Part shown: one piece after another, positions 23,313 through 34,211 of the stretch
Layout: each line of letters begins with the position of its first letter
How positions within the stretch are numbered: position 1 is the first letter of the stretch
Assembly: GCA_004794655.1 (NCBI GenBank)
Contig: SMMW01000575.1
Location: forward strand, 11,297,001-11,361,000
Length of the DNA stretch: 64,000 nucleotides
Source: Marisa cornuarietis
Lineage: Eukaryota; Mollusca; Gastropoda; Architaenioglossa; Ampullariidae
Direction of reading: 5' to 3'
Notes under the pieces: model-generated
Seen by the model: only the letters and a program-made list of their open reading frames with translations
The model's database searches: none
Told to the model about the DNA's origin: nothing
Translations under genes and position numbers: made by a program

Positions 23313-24770
23313 CTTTCTTTTGTTCTTCCATTTTAGAAACAATTCTCATTCACACCTTTCATGAAGACTCGTTGATTACAAACCGAAAGGGCTATCATCT
23401 GTTAAAACCCCATCATTCTAATGCCATTGAGTTTAATGTATTACTATCATCTAGAAATAAAATGACCTTTAGTAAAAGTATTCGATTTTCTAAGCTATTA
23501 CTTACAAGTGTGACCTAGTAGGACCAACTTCACACACAGCTTCAGCAGTGAGCATCTCGGGACACTGTTCGCAGGGCTGGTCCCCGGAGGTTTTCTCGAG
23601 TGCTTTAGTTCCCTTCCAGCTCTCTCTCTCTCCCCTCATAGTGCGATATCACTTCTAGGTGGAAGCACTTTCCTGTCAAAGCAAACAACCAGCCAAACAG
23701 GCCTACAGTTTTGGGGTTACCGGAGGGTTCCACTACTCCCAATTTATGTTTCCTTATATTAGGGAAAGGAGAAAAGAAAAGAAAAACATATACAAAAAGA
23801 ACCAAGTTTCGTACTTTTGTAGCGTTGTTCAGTACAGCCCATACTTAGCCTTCACAGTTATCTATTATTTCTCAAGTAAATGATTTAAAGCAAGGTTTCC
23901 CTTAGTGTTTTGTGTCGAAGTTACTGAGGTCGCGCTTACGAACAGATTTGTTTAAAACCTGCTGATAATTTGAAAAGATAAACAAGGGTTACCCTCGTTT
24001 TACTGATATGAAGAACAATTTGTTCTTTTCTATCTTGCTATCTCCAGCCTATCTTTCCATCTGTTGATCTGTATAAGCCTATTAAAAAATCCTCCATCAA
24101 AAATAAATAAACTTTGCGATTTCTTCGCAATGTATCTCATCTTCAACATTCTGTCGCAAAATCGTTCAGGAGTCTTATCTGTTGATTGATTCTTTTAGAA
24201 GCCTAAGGCTTTACCTAATCCATTCATCAATCACATCAGTTCAAACAGTCAAGGCTTTCTGTCTGAGTAACACCTCAGTGCACACAGAAGCAGTTCCTCA
24301 TCATCAGACTGCAATGCGCTGATTGCTCTGATGTCAAGTCATCTTTGCTGGCCGTTCTCCATCCTCCCCATCCCTCCAATCCTTCTACAGGAGGGCCCAT
24401 AACCACTGCCACTCACAGAGCGTTTTAAAATAGGTCACCAACTTCTGCATCCACTTAAAGGATCAGCATCCTTAAAGTTGAAAAGAGTGCAAAACAGCAT
24501 TAATTCACTAAACTGAGCGTAGTGCTCGATTTTCTAATAGATGTGATCAACTCCCTTTGATTCTCAAGATGCAAAAAAGGTCAGAAATGTTCGTGGATTC
24601 ACTTAAGTTGTCAAGGATGCAACCAATGGAAAAACTGGGATCATGTGTCAGTCAGGCATAACCATGGACACGGTTAAGCCTCTTTCTATGTTGATTTGTT
24701 TGTAGGCTTTTGTCTCGAGAACAGCTGAGAAACAATATTTTCTGCTAAGACAGGATAGAGATAAACCTAT
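17455..24770. other. Anonymous non-coding stretch
   Basis: Contains C/T-rich sequence at about 18800-19100, an A-rich run at 20109-20144, a CCCA-rich patch at 21008-21031 and a GT tract at 23250-23310. Frames such as 18972-19415 and 20405-20845 (about 147 codons each) have no motif I recognise and pass through low-complexity sequence. I see no exon chain, RNA gene or transposon terminus here. Confidence 0.45.
23250..23310. repeat. (GT)n microsatellite, 61 bp
   Basis: Uninterrupted GT run. Confidence 0.95.
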
Positions 24771-24775
24771 CCCTT

Positions 24776-24970
24776 CTGTGTGTGTGTGTGTGTGTGTCGG
24801 TGGGTATATATATATATATGTGTGTGTGGAGGGAGAGAGAGAGGAAAGGAGAACGTAGTGTGTGTGTGTTGTGTGTGTGTGTGTGCGTGTCGGTGGATAT
24901 ATATATATATATGTGTGTGTGTATGTGTGTCTGTGTGTGTGGAGGGAGAGAGAGGAAAGGAGAACGTAGA
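24776..24970. repeat. Tandemly duplicated compound repeat (GT / TA / GAGA block)
   Basis: Two successive blocks share the order TGTGTGTCGGTGG, (TA)n, (TG)n, GGAGGGAGAGAGAG and GAAAGGAGAACGTAG. The first runs from about 24779 to 24858 and the second from about 24885 to 24969. The shared non-repetitive parts show a true segmental tandem duplication of about 110 bp, with later length change in the GT and TA runs. Confidence 0.85.
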
Positions 24971-26013
24971 GTGGAGCGGTGTTCCGTCCCCGAGGTGCCA
25001 CGTTCACGATTTTGAGCCCGCGGCTGCTTCTCTTCTTTCGCAAGCCTCTCAGATCGCAGTACAACATAGACTGTGTTTAACCCGGACTTCTACCCCCCAT
25101 CTAGACGCTAAGCATGACCGGGAGAAGTCTAACAACATAAACCCCCCCAATGGCTTCCCTCCCTGCCGGAAATCTTAATTCGTCTTGGCTTTCGACGCAG
25201 CCGAGGGACTCAAAACGGGTATGTCTGAGAAAGAAGGGCGAATATACTTCAAGGAATCGTACGAACGGCTTTGGAGTTTGAAGCTGCGGGGCTGAGTTTC
25301 CGATCTCCGAGGTTCAAACAAGGTCAGCTGACAACTTCTATTCCGTTCGACGCGATTGTGAAACCTCTTCATCTGCAAACTGGCGCCGACGTGATGAAGT
25401 GCGAACACATGCTGTCAGCCGTACCCGGATGATCGCACTGCGCATGACGGTAGTTACCAGACTATGTGCGGCTTAGTGCCACTGAGCACATTAACCACCA
25501 GTGGTAACAGGTAACACTAGCCGTAGACTGACTCTTTCGCTTTGTTTTCAGGAGATGGTCTTTAACTTCTATCACGATAAGCGCCACTTTTACTGATTGA
25601 CTCCTTTGTAACCCAGGTTCCCTGTTAAACGTGGGAAATGCTACTTGAAACTGCGTATAGTGCATGAGTACCGTTAGCACCGACCCTGTGGTTATAATTG
25701 TCATGAATCATTCATAACTGTGGCAGGCAAGATAAAGCGGAAAGTCGTTATAAAGGCCAAACACAAAGGCCATGCAACTCGATAATATAAGTACACAGTT
25801 CTCTAGTTGTGAAAAACTGCTCTATCAATCTTTTCGGTGGAGTCCTTTGTGGGTAATATTTATTTTTTCCTAATAATGATGAATCATATCTTGTTGAAGT
25901 GATGCTGACTGCTGACGGAGAACTCCTCAATTAAACCTTAAAAGTTTGTCGTCGTTTTCTTCGTTTTGAATATTTCCTTACATGGTGCACACGGGGGCAA
26001 AATCTTGGAGTGT
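24970..26013. other. Anonymous non-coding stretch
   Basis: No domain, RNA gene or repeat terminus was recognised between the compound repeat and the short LINE insertion. Confidence 0.4.
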
Positions 26014-26023
26014 AGTTTGGCTA
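26014..26023. repeat. Target-site duplication, left copy (AGTTTGGCTA)
   Basis: A 10 bp direct repeat, identical to 26073-26082. Confidence 0.75.
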
Positions 26024-26072
26024 CTGTTGCGGCCCTATACTCCTCGAGGAGTAACAAGGAATGATGATGATG
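26024..26072 (+). mobile_element. Ultra-truncated LINE insertion (49 bp, 3' tail only)
   Basis: The 49 bp between exact 10 bp direct repeats (AGTTTGGCTA) reads GTTGCGGCCCTA, CTCC, CGAGGAGTAACAAGGA, then ATGATGATGATG. It translates as VAALYSSRSNKE and a stop, matching the C-terminal end VAALGSTGGEKE plus stop of the LINE at 54791-55405, including the GGAAT transition into trinucleotides. The TSD and shared tail together support target-primed reverse transcription that aborted after about 50 nt. Confidence 0.75.
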
Positions 26073-26082
26073 AGTTTGGCTA
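26073..26082. repeat. Target-site duplication, right copy (AGTTTGGCTA)
   Basis: Exact repeat of 26014-26023 directly after the ATG-repeat tail. Confidence 0.75.
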
Positions 26083-28744
26083 GCGGCTACACTCTCGATG
26101 TGTCAGTAATTATGATGTAAATCAAGGTGTCAGTCTGCGTAGACTAGCGGAAGCAATCACAAAATACAGACCTACCCTCCACCCACTAACTAAGCACTTT
26201 GCTTTTTAGCATTATGAAGTTTAAGTATCCCTTCTGTGCTGATTCAACTATGTGTTAGCTACTCTCTTTCTCTATTTCTTCCTAAAGTGATAGCTTTTAA
26301 CTTTGTATTCTGTCCCTAGATTAGCATAAAATAGAAAACGCAGAAAAGAAATGTGCGAATCATCTCACTGGATGAGGTGTTTCTACGTCTGGACCAAGCG
26401 GAGACTTGCACCAGGTCCTGGCCCTGTGAACTAAATCTGATACACGAGATGGGGGGGGGGACCACAGTCCTTGTCCCTTGGCCGTTGACACAACAGTAAG
26501 TACCCAGATGCAATGTGTCAGAGGTGAAGGTAAAAGATCTGTTATTGTCGAATGAGTGATACGTGTGGTAGCTCTTGTGTCTAATGTTATTAAAACAGCC
26601 AAAGTCACATACTCAACAATTCGTGTCTGGTTAAGAAGATCCTGTAAGAGTCGAAAGTGTCTGTAGAATCAATCAATTGTAAGTGGTTCAACGTGGAGTA
26701 CAGAGCCCAACACTTTTCTTTCACTATTCTTACCTAGTCTTCCATGACCACTTAACCCATTTATTTACTGAATGGGCAAGGAAAAGTGAGCTTTCTCACT
26801 TAGTCCCCCCTATACATGTCGACTACCATGTCATCCAACGCAATAAGTACTAAAACAGACGGTGGGGGACACAGTCCATTTAAAATACTGAGCTTAGAGA
26901 TGAATGCATCGTATATCATGCAATAATCGTTCGTTTCTTCAAAGGTCCTCCACTTCAGTTTAAATTCAGCTCAATTTCGTCCTCTTTTCTCTTCATCCAA
27001 AGTCAACGTTTCTGTCTCCTCGGGTATTAATTTCATTTCCAAACCACTTTTTATTTTTCATCGTCTCAAAGGATTTCTAAAAGACATTTACTTGACGGTT
27101 ATTTGTTTTAAATCTTAACTGCCTAACACATACCTCATCCAGCGGCGACAAAAGATGAAGGGATTTTTACAGACGTTTAATCTCAGAGCCATGGAATTAC
27201 TGCCAAAACAAAAGGACTGATGACAAAATGTTTTGCTTTTGGACATGCAGAAGATTGGTTTGTGTGAAGGTTTAATTGCAGCTGGGATGTTTTAGACCAT
27301 CTCGTCAAGGCCTTGAGACAAAGGCAGGTGTACATAGGATCATGTGACATGGGCTGGTGTGATACTCAGATAAGTAATTAAAGGACTCAAACGAAAAGTG
27401 TTTCATTTCTGATGTGTTTTTTTATTACCAAAACGGCGCATACTTTTATATCCCTTATTGTGTTCTAGAATGTTGAAATGTGTCATAGTATGTCCGAATA
27501 TGTCCGAATAAGGGGACAAATGGTAAACATTTGAAAATATTTAAATATACACATATAGTCCGTCACATATAAGACCGCTCCCTTAGGATAGTATCTCAGT
27601 AGGGACAATTAGACCACATCTTAACTCACTAAAACAGATCCATGTACATAACACGTTGTTGAGTGTTGGTAACAGAAAGGGTAGAAGGAAGGTTTAGAGT
27701 GAGGGTGGTGAGCAATAGTTTGCTGGCTCACATTTTAAGCAAACAGGGACATAGTTAACTACTTGATTGTGCTACCTCTCTCTCTCTCTGCATCTTTCTA
27801 TGTTTGCTCTGACTCTTTCTCTCTCTCTCTCTTTCTCTCTCTCTCTTTCTATAGCGCCTGTCACCAATACAGTCCAATATAGTGAAGGTTGGCTGTCGTG
27901 GGTTCAGCTCTCGTCTCGGACACACTGTTCTTTCTTTGCATGTGGCATCTGTTTACAGGGGTGGCTGCCTTGCCGTGATATAGCCTTAGTTGCTGGCTCG
28001 GCGTGAAACAACAATCCCTCTCTCTCTCTCTATGTCTACATCTCTATCACTGATGTTCACTTGTGTCGTGATGTACACCCCCCCCCACACACACACACAA
28101 CTAGAGAGGGAGAGAGAGTCATTCGCACGCTCTTTCCGCAAAGCACAAAGCAATTGCCTAATGGTTGTCCAAATACACATATTCCTGATGGGCCTCAAAC
28201 AAATAACAAAGCACCACACACGTACTGCACAAAGCCCTCGGGTTCACGGCTGCCTCGAAAGTATATCTACGTCGGCAAGTGAATACCTTGGCTGTTGTAC
28301 ATACATAATGTGCAATAATTAATGAAAATACACATGGAAGCCTATACGACGGACTAGCTTGTAAAATGAACGAAATTCGGTCCAAATCACATCAAGTCCT
28401 TGCAAAATAACTCGATAGGTCAGGACTTGGTCTGATCGTCCATACACCAATTACACAGTTTAATGTTTTTGATGGAGGTCAGGTTTGTTCATCAGCGTCC
28501 TTTATAAAAAATAAAATCATCAAAGAACTCACAATTATCCATTAAGTTCGTTTGACATTCAGGTTGGGGTAGAGGATAGTTACATCTGCACAAAATGGCC
28601 TGGCTGGAGGCGGTAACCACACAGTCGCCTCAACTATTTTACACATTCTCTCGTTTTAGTTGTAACCTTCTCAATACCTTCTTTACACTTCGCTCTCATC
28701 AAAATATACTCCACGTCCTTTAGCGGGATGAAAAATTTTAAATG

Positions 28745-28779
28745 ACGACGACGACGACGATGATGATGATGATGATGAT
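28745..28779. repeat. (GAC)n-(GAT)n microsatellite
   Basis: About five GAC units grade into six GAT units. Similar GAT runs follow LINE 3' ends elsewhere in the window, but I recognise no LINE sequence upstream here. Confidence 0.88.
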
Positions 28780-29074
28780 TTATTTCCCCCGTCTCACTCT
28801 CTTCTTCTCATTGTAAATAATAATAATAACAACAATAAACCGCCTAACCTAATGTTCAACTTTCTTTCTCACTCATACACAGGGCAAGTCACATTAGAAA
28901 CAATCAGCCAAGGAACAGCTTGGAGAGTAATGCGTCTTGAGTGATAATTAAATAGATGAGATCGGCGGAGAATGACTGGACGTGGATAGAAAGATAACGA
29001 GATCCATAAACAGAGAATAATCACTAACCATGTGATTGGCGTTTGAATTTTGTTAGTGTTTTCTTTTTGCTCTA

Positions 29075-29079
<5 letters not shown>

Positions 29080-29106
<27 letters not shown>
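29080..29106. repeat. (TG)n microsatellite
   Basis: About 13 TG units. Confidence 0.9.
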
Positions 29107-29110
<4 letters not shown>

Positions 29111-30005
29111 AGAGAGTCCTTCTGTCTCTCTGGGTGTATGCTTATTTGAGTAGACACTGGAGTGCAATGAATGGTCTTTAATTTTGTGATTGGATCTCAC
29201 AAGCTCTAGAAGGGGCTTCATAAGGGACCTGAAAGCGGGAGAAAAAAAGGGAGTAAAGTTTGGCGGGATGAGAGTACGGACTGATGGCTGTTCCTGGTCA
29301 AGATATAATGAAGCTTATCTCGGGGCCGAAGCCTGCCGTAACCAGTCTCAGAGCGCTGGCGTCACCGCACTCCTGCCCTCGTCGAAACCGATGGCTGCGA
29401 GTCTGAACCCGACAACAAATCTTCCTCGGCCTCCCCCGGAGACCAGTTTCCCGCTAATCTGTGAATGAGACTGCTCACCGGCCGCTCCATACGTCACTGA
29501 CAACGTTCACGGCCACGCATGCGCACAAGCACACAATGAGGCAGCCAGTCCGTAAGAGTACAGGGGCAGGGACTTTGGGGGCGGGGGTGAGGGAGAGAAT
29601 AAAAGCCGAAAGTCACATTTTATATTATTTTACTTCATGAGTGACGTTCTTTAGTTCCATGTAAACTCTCTTCTTTTGTACATATCCTCGCTTCCTTTCA
29701 TAAAGGGCTGTTATTATTATTATTGTTAGAATCAAAATGGTTCCATTCTTCTCTTTGCTGTCTGACATGGTGGTCCAGAAGCTCTTTAAGCCTGGTCCTT
29801 ATCCTAGGAGCTGCATGCATCGTTAGTCTTCGAAGCCCTCACTGACCCTGTGGACTCGCCGAACAGCAGCAGCAGTAGTAGATCTAAGATGTTGCCAGAG
29901 GAGGGTCAACCGCAACAGTCTTCTGTGATGACCTGACTGAAGAACATTCGTCTGTTTGGAGTAATAGGCTAATCTTTAAGGGAAACATTTACCTGATTGT
30001 CATAA

Positions 30006-30117
30006 TTTCTGTCACCAGTGTACGTGCATTAAGTGGAAAGAAAGATTGTCATACTTTATTGCAGTGACCTTTCTGTCGCCATTATACGTACATTAAGTGG
30101 AAAGAAAGATGGTCGAG
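30006..30117. repeat. Tandem duplication, unit 64 bp, two copies
   Basis: TTTCTGTC(A/G)CCA starts at 30006 and again at 30070. Both copies continue with TACGT(G/A)CATTAAGTGG and AAAGAAAGAT. Confidence 0.8.
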
Positions 30118-30354
30118 CTGTACATACTCGGAATGCAAAAAGTCTCACGTTCGGTCGATTTATGGTTTTGCGCGAGTGCGCCATAAATATGCGCTTAGAG
30201 TATTTATAGACTGAAAAGTGGAGGCTAATTTCACAAAGACATCAGGGGCTGGAGGTAACAGTCCAGGGGTTAAATTCCGATTTGTCACAAAGTCGGTCTC
30301 TGTCTCTCTCCTCTCTCTACTCCTCGTATTTCAACACGCGGTCCTTTTATCCGT

Positions 30355-30393
<39 letters not shown>
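30355..30393. repeat. (CA)n microsatellite
   Basis: About 19 CA units. Confidence 0.93.
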
Positions 30394-30397
<4 letters not shown>

Positions 30398-30898
30398 CAC
30401 ACATGCGCGCACGAGCAAGCAGCAATCACACACAAACATAATAAGAGAGATATTGTACTGAAGTCTTTTATCTTAAAGATGTTTATGCCATTTAGATCTC
30501 GTGTGGATTTTATTTTTTAACTTGGTGGCAGAAGAAGGCTGATGGGTTTAGAAGACAAAGATACTTTCTAAACTTAGCTTCACTACTAAAGAGAAAGAAA
30601 TAATACAATTACCTTAGCATAGTCTAATTTTAACAAATGACTGGTTTCATTAAAGAAATACTGGTCTACTTTCTTTTTTTTAAAATGCACCAGATTATTT
30701 ATAATTTTCCCGGGACTGTTCTCAGGCAACCTAGGAGCAGCCATAACGGTTACTTAAAATAGTCTCGTCATTAGTCGAATTCGCTATCAGCTCAATAGAT
30801 GTAACATCTGCTGGACAATACAACACTCTTCTCTCTCCAGTAAAAGTTATTATTTCCTTCTTCTTTACACTCTCTCCACCCCCACCAATGCCCCCCAA

Positions 30899-30906
30899 CA
30901 CACACG

Positions 30907-30937
<31 letters not shown>
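30899..30937. repeat. (CA)n-(CG)n-(CA)n microsatellite
   Basis: A CA run is interrupted by about five CG units (30905-30914). Confidence 0.9.
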
Positions 30938-30938
<1 letters not shown>

Positions 30939-31746
30939 GCCTATTGTGGCTTTATGGGATAACTGACCGTTATTTTAGTGCACGTTCTGCCTGCTACTGC
31001 TAAAGCTTAGCTTATGTAAGAATGATGACCGAAATGAATGTGTTGCATTGATTACAGACTCTGCGAGACCCACCGGCAAATTTATTTGTCTACCTTTCAC
31101 CATTTTATTGAAAGAGAACCAACCGAACGAATACTTTGTGCCTTGATACAGGGCTCAGGGGAGGGAAGGGGTTTAATACCTTCACCCTCCGACCCACCCA
31201 CCCAGCCACCCTCCCACACACACACTTTTATCCACTGCTGTTGCCGGGAACATGTCATTATTTGGAAAATCACAGTGCTCGTGGAGGAAAGAGCAATATG
31301 AACCTGAGAAAATCGAAGATGAAGCATTAGAGTTACTTCCATAGGATGCATAACACGGCCAATCTCGGGATCAGGTTCAAGGTCTTCTATGGACAGAGGA
31401 CAATACACCTTGCTGGAATGAGTGTGAGGTATTGCTGTAATGGGATTCCAGGACTATACTTTTTTTTCTCTCTGTCTTTCCTTAAATCTCCCGTCATCCT
31501 CAGCGAGACGATCTCAGCACGAAGAACAGCAGACCAGGAAATGTTAAATAACCCTTCTGTCCTGGAATATTCTGAGTGCTCGAGAACCTCGTCTGAGGTT
31601 TGGTCTGTTGAGCAAGACGTGATAGTGCAGGAACAAAGTATGTTTGTTGAACTTTAAGAAATATTTTTAACAAATGATATGACTTCACACAATTTTTAAA
31701 GAGTTTTATTTCTAGCTTAGAACACGTATAAATCCTATAATAATCC

Positions 31747-31748
<2 letters not shown>

Positions 31749-31810
<62 letters not shown>
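31749..31810. repeat. (CA)n microsatellite, 62 bp
   Basis: Uninterrupted CA run. Confidence 0.95.
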
Positions 31811-31812
<2 letters not shown>

Positions 31813-32024
31813 AGGTAATATAATAATTTAAAATTCATTCATCAGCGAAACAATTCATCCATGACAGTGTGTACTTAACATCGTGTCAATCTGGTCCCCT
31901 ACATAAAAAACCAGCTGACCAAATAGGTTACAGATATAATTCAATTTGTTTAAGTACCTTGTCCGGATATTTTTAACAGAGTAAATGTTATGTCTAGTGA
32001 TTCGTGTTTCGTGATTCTTAATTC

Positions 32025-32385
32025 CATATCCGCCACCTTCCTACAATGGAATCCTTTAAATCTGCACTGAAAACACACCTCTTCCTTGAGCTTTACTCCT
32101 AACACAGTCCACACAATGCTCGTCCTTCTTACCCTCCCCCCTTCTGCTCTTGCTACTTTTCTTCCCATCTTTCTCTGCAGAATCACTATGTTCCTGTTAC
32201 TTGGTACCCTTTTGTGTTTTCTATCATTGTTTTCTGTTTGTCGTCAGTATTGTTGTTTATTCTTCTGTCCCTCGTGTTCTTTCCATTTAGTCCATGTCTC
32301 TTCCCCGTGTTAAGCGCTAAGAGCATGCTCTCTATGAGTGTGAATATGCGCTATAAAAATCTTTATTTATTATTATTATTATTAA
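32025..32385 (+). mobile_element. LINE 3' end: last ORF2 codons, 3' UTR and (TTA)n tail
   Basis: At 32047-32103 the plus strand reads MESFKSALKTHLFLELYS and a stop. SFKSALKTHLF is the characteristic last block of many CR1/L2/Jockey-group LINE proteins. About 230 bp of pyrimidine-rich 3' UTR follow, then AAGCGCTAAGAGCATGCTCT, GCGCTATAAAAATCTTTATT and a (TTA)n tail (about 32365-32385). GCGCTATAAA followed by a TTA tail is the usual 3' terminus of such elements. No RT core is present, so the copy is strongly 5'-truncated. I did not find a TSD. Confidence 0.72.
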
Positions 32386-33575
32386 TTCTGTCCGCCTCTA
32401 GCCGCAAACTGACGCAGGCGTTGCTATGCACACAGACAGCGAAAAGGTTAAATACAAAGTCATTCAGGTGACTCTGTCTTTGCCCACCTGATAGGAGACT
32501 TCTTTTACTGTTTATTTCTACTTGCTGTAGCATATAATTACCTATAACTGAAACAACGCATGCATCTTTTACGAAAAAATAACAAAAGAAGGGAAATTAC
32601 GCTAAAGAACAATATAAACACGTAACAAACCATATATTGTTATATACAATACTTATACGTTGGTTCCGTCATTGCCTTTTAGTGGCTACAACAGTTCGAG
32701 TAGATAACAGCAGAGTAGGTGTCTCGTGTACATTTTACAGACATCTGCACCACATCTCTTGTTTGCAAAATGTATGCAGTGTGAGCCAGGAAAGTGGGAA
32801 AGCTTTTTGGTGAATACGAAAGAACGCTTTTGAATCAACCTTTTTACAAAATTAAGTCCAATCGCACAAACCGCAAAGATCTTCCTCTCTATGTCTCTCT
32901 CGTTTTCTCTTTCTCTTTCTCTCTGTGCGTGCGTGCGCGTGTGGGTGTGTATTGTGGTTTGCGTTTGTGTGTGAGTGTGCGTGTGTTAGCTGATCAGGAG
33001 CATGGATAAGTCGTTCCTCTTTTTCTAAAAGCCTCAGCAAGGGTAAGAGAGATGCTTTTAACAACTAATAACATTCAGAAATGGCATGAATTTCATGCTG
33101 CAGCCTCTTTGCCGATACGCGAGGAAGACAAATACTTCATATTCGCTTGCTGCTGATAATTCGCGCAATGTCTGTTTGCTAGCCAACATCGGCATGCCTA
33201 CACTGCAATTTTGATCCTGCCTTGAACATATTTTTTTTTAACGGCTGAGTCACAGCCCTCTGGAACGACCCTTTCAAACTGCCTGGCAATTAAGGAAATA
33301 GAGTGGTTAATAAAAATAGCAGCCGGAGCGGAGGCTGTGTGTAGCGAGGGCCAATTTCTCTCATAACTTGAAACTTTAGGGAAGAAATACGATGGCAAGA
33401 AAAGAAAGTTAATAATAATTATTATTATTGTTATTATCTCGGCCTTCTGTGGGGGTTTCGCGTGAACTAAGTGTTAAATGCTCACTTGAACAGGACGCCG
33501 GTCATTCTTCTTGCTGACTCTTATCCCCGTGTTACCAAACGTTTTAGGTGCCTGGGTCGCTCGACTAGCGCATGA

Positions 33576-33626
<51 letters not shown>

Positions 33627-33723
33627 TGTGTGTGTGAGAGAGAGGAACGGATAAAAAGAGAGTGTTATATAGATTTAAGCAGACGAGTGTTTCTGTGTTT
33701 GTGTTTTGAGTACGTGGTCGTGC

Positions 33724-33771
<48 letters not shown>
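33576..33771. repeat. Two (GT)n microsatellites with GA-rich spacers
   Basis: GT runs at 33576-33616 and 33728-33771 are separated by GAGAGAGTGTG-type mixed repeats. Confidence 0.92.
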
Positions 33772-33773
<2 letters not shown>

Positions 33774-34164
33774 CTTGTTTATTGACAGATAAAAGGACCG
33801 CTGTGTTGAAAGACGAAGTCTAAAGAGAGAGGGAGAGAGACAAAGACAGACAAGAGTAGATGGTGTGGAGGGAGCGAGTCAAAGACTTCAGCAAGCACAC
33901 ACACTGAAGTGGCCAGGGGCGGTAGACGCCCAGTACAACGGACGCTGGTCGGGGCCTGTCTGATTGACATGAATTAATAATGGCGCCAGAACCAGTGGCC
34001 TTTTTCGTAATAAGCTTCTCTTGCTTGATACCGACAACGCCTTCACAAGAGAAAGCTGCTACTGTTGGGAAGCTGAGGGGGGGGGGTGTGAGGCAGTGGG
34101 GTCGCCAATAGCAGTAACGTTACTAACAGAAGATGATACTTTTGCTTTTTTATTCACATTAAAA

Positions 34165-34166
<2 letters not shown>

Positions 34167-34210
<44 letters not shown>
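34167..34210. repeat. (CA)n microsatellite
   Basis: About 21 CA units. Confidence 0.94.

Positions 34211-34211
<1 letters not shown>

Larger units (their letters stand above)
26083..30000. other. Anonymous non-coding stretch with short microsatellites
   Basis: Holds a G run (26451-26460), CT-rich tracts (27776-27850 and 28017-28030), a (GAC)n-(GAT)n run (28745-28779), an AAT/AAC-rich run (28815-28838) and a GT run (29080-29106). The GC-richer part at about 29200-29600 gives a 92-codon frame without recognisable motifs. No gene is supported. Confidence 0.45.

Noticed and set aside
33198..33398. Minus frame with ISLIARQFERVVPEG, resembling the end of a LINE protein
   Set aside because: Only a loose resemblance to the usual '..WNxLPExVV..' block; no SFKxxL block or 3' tail follows.
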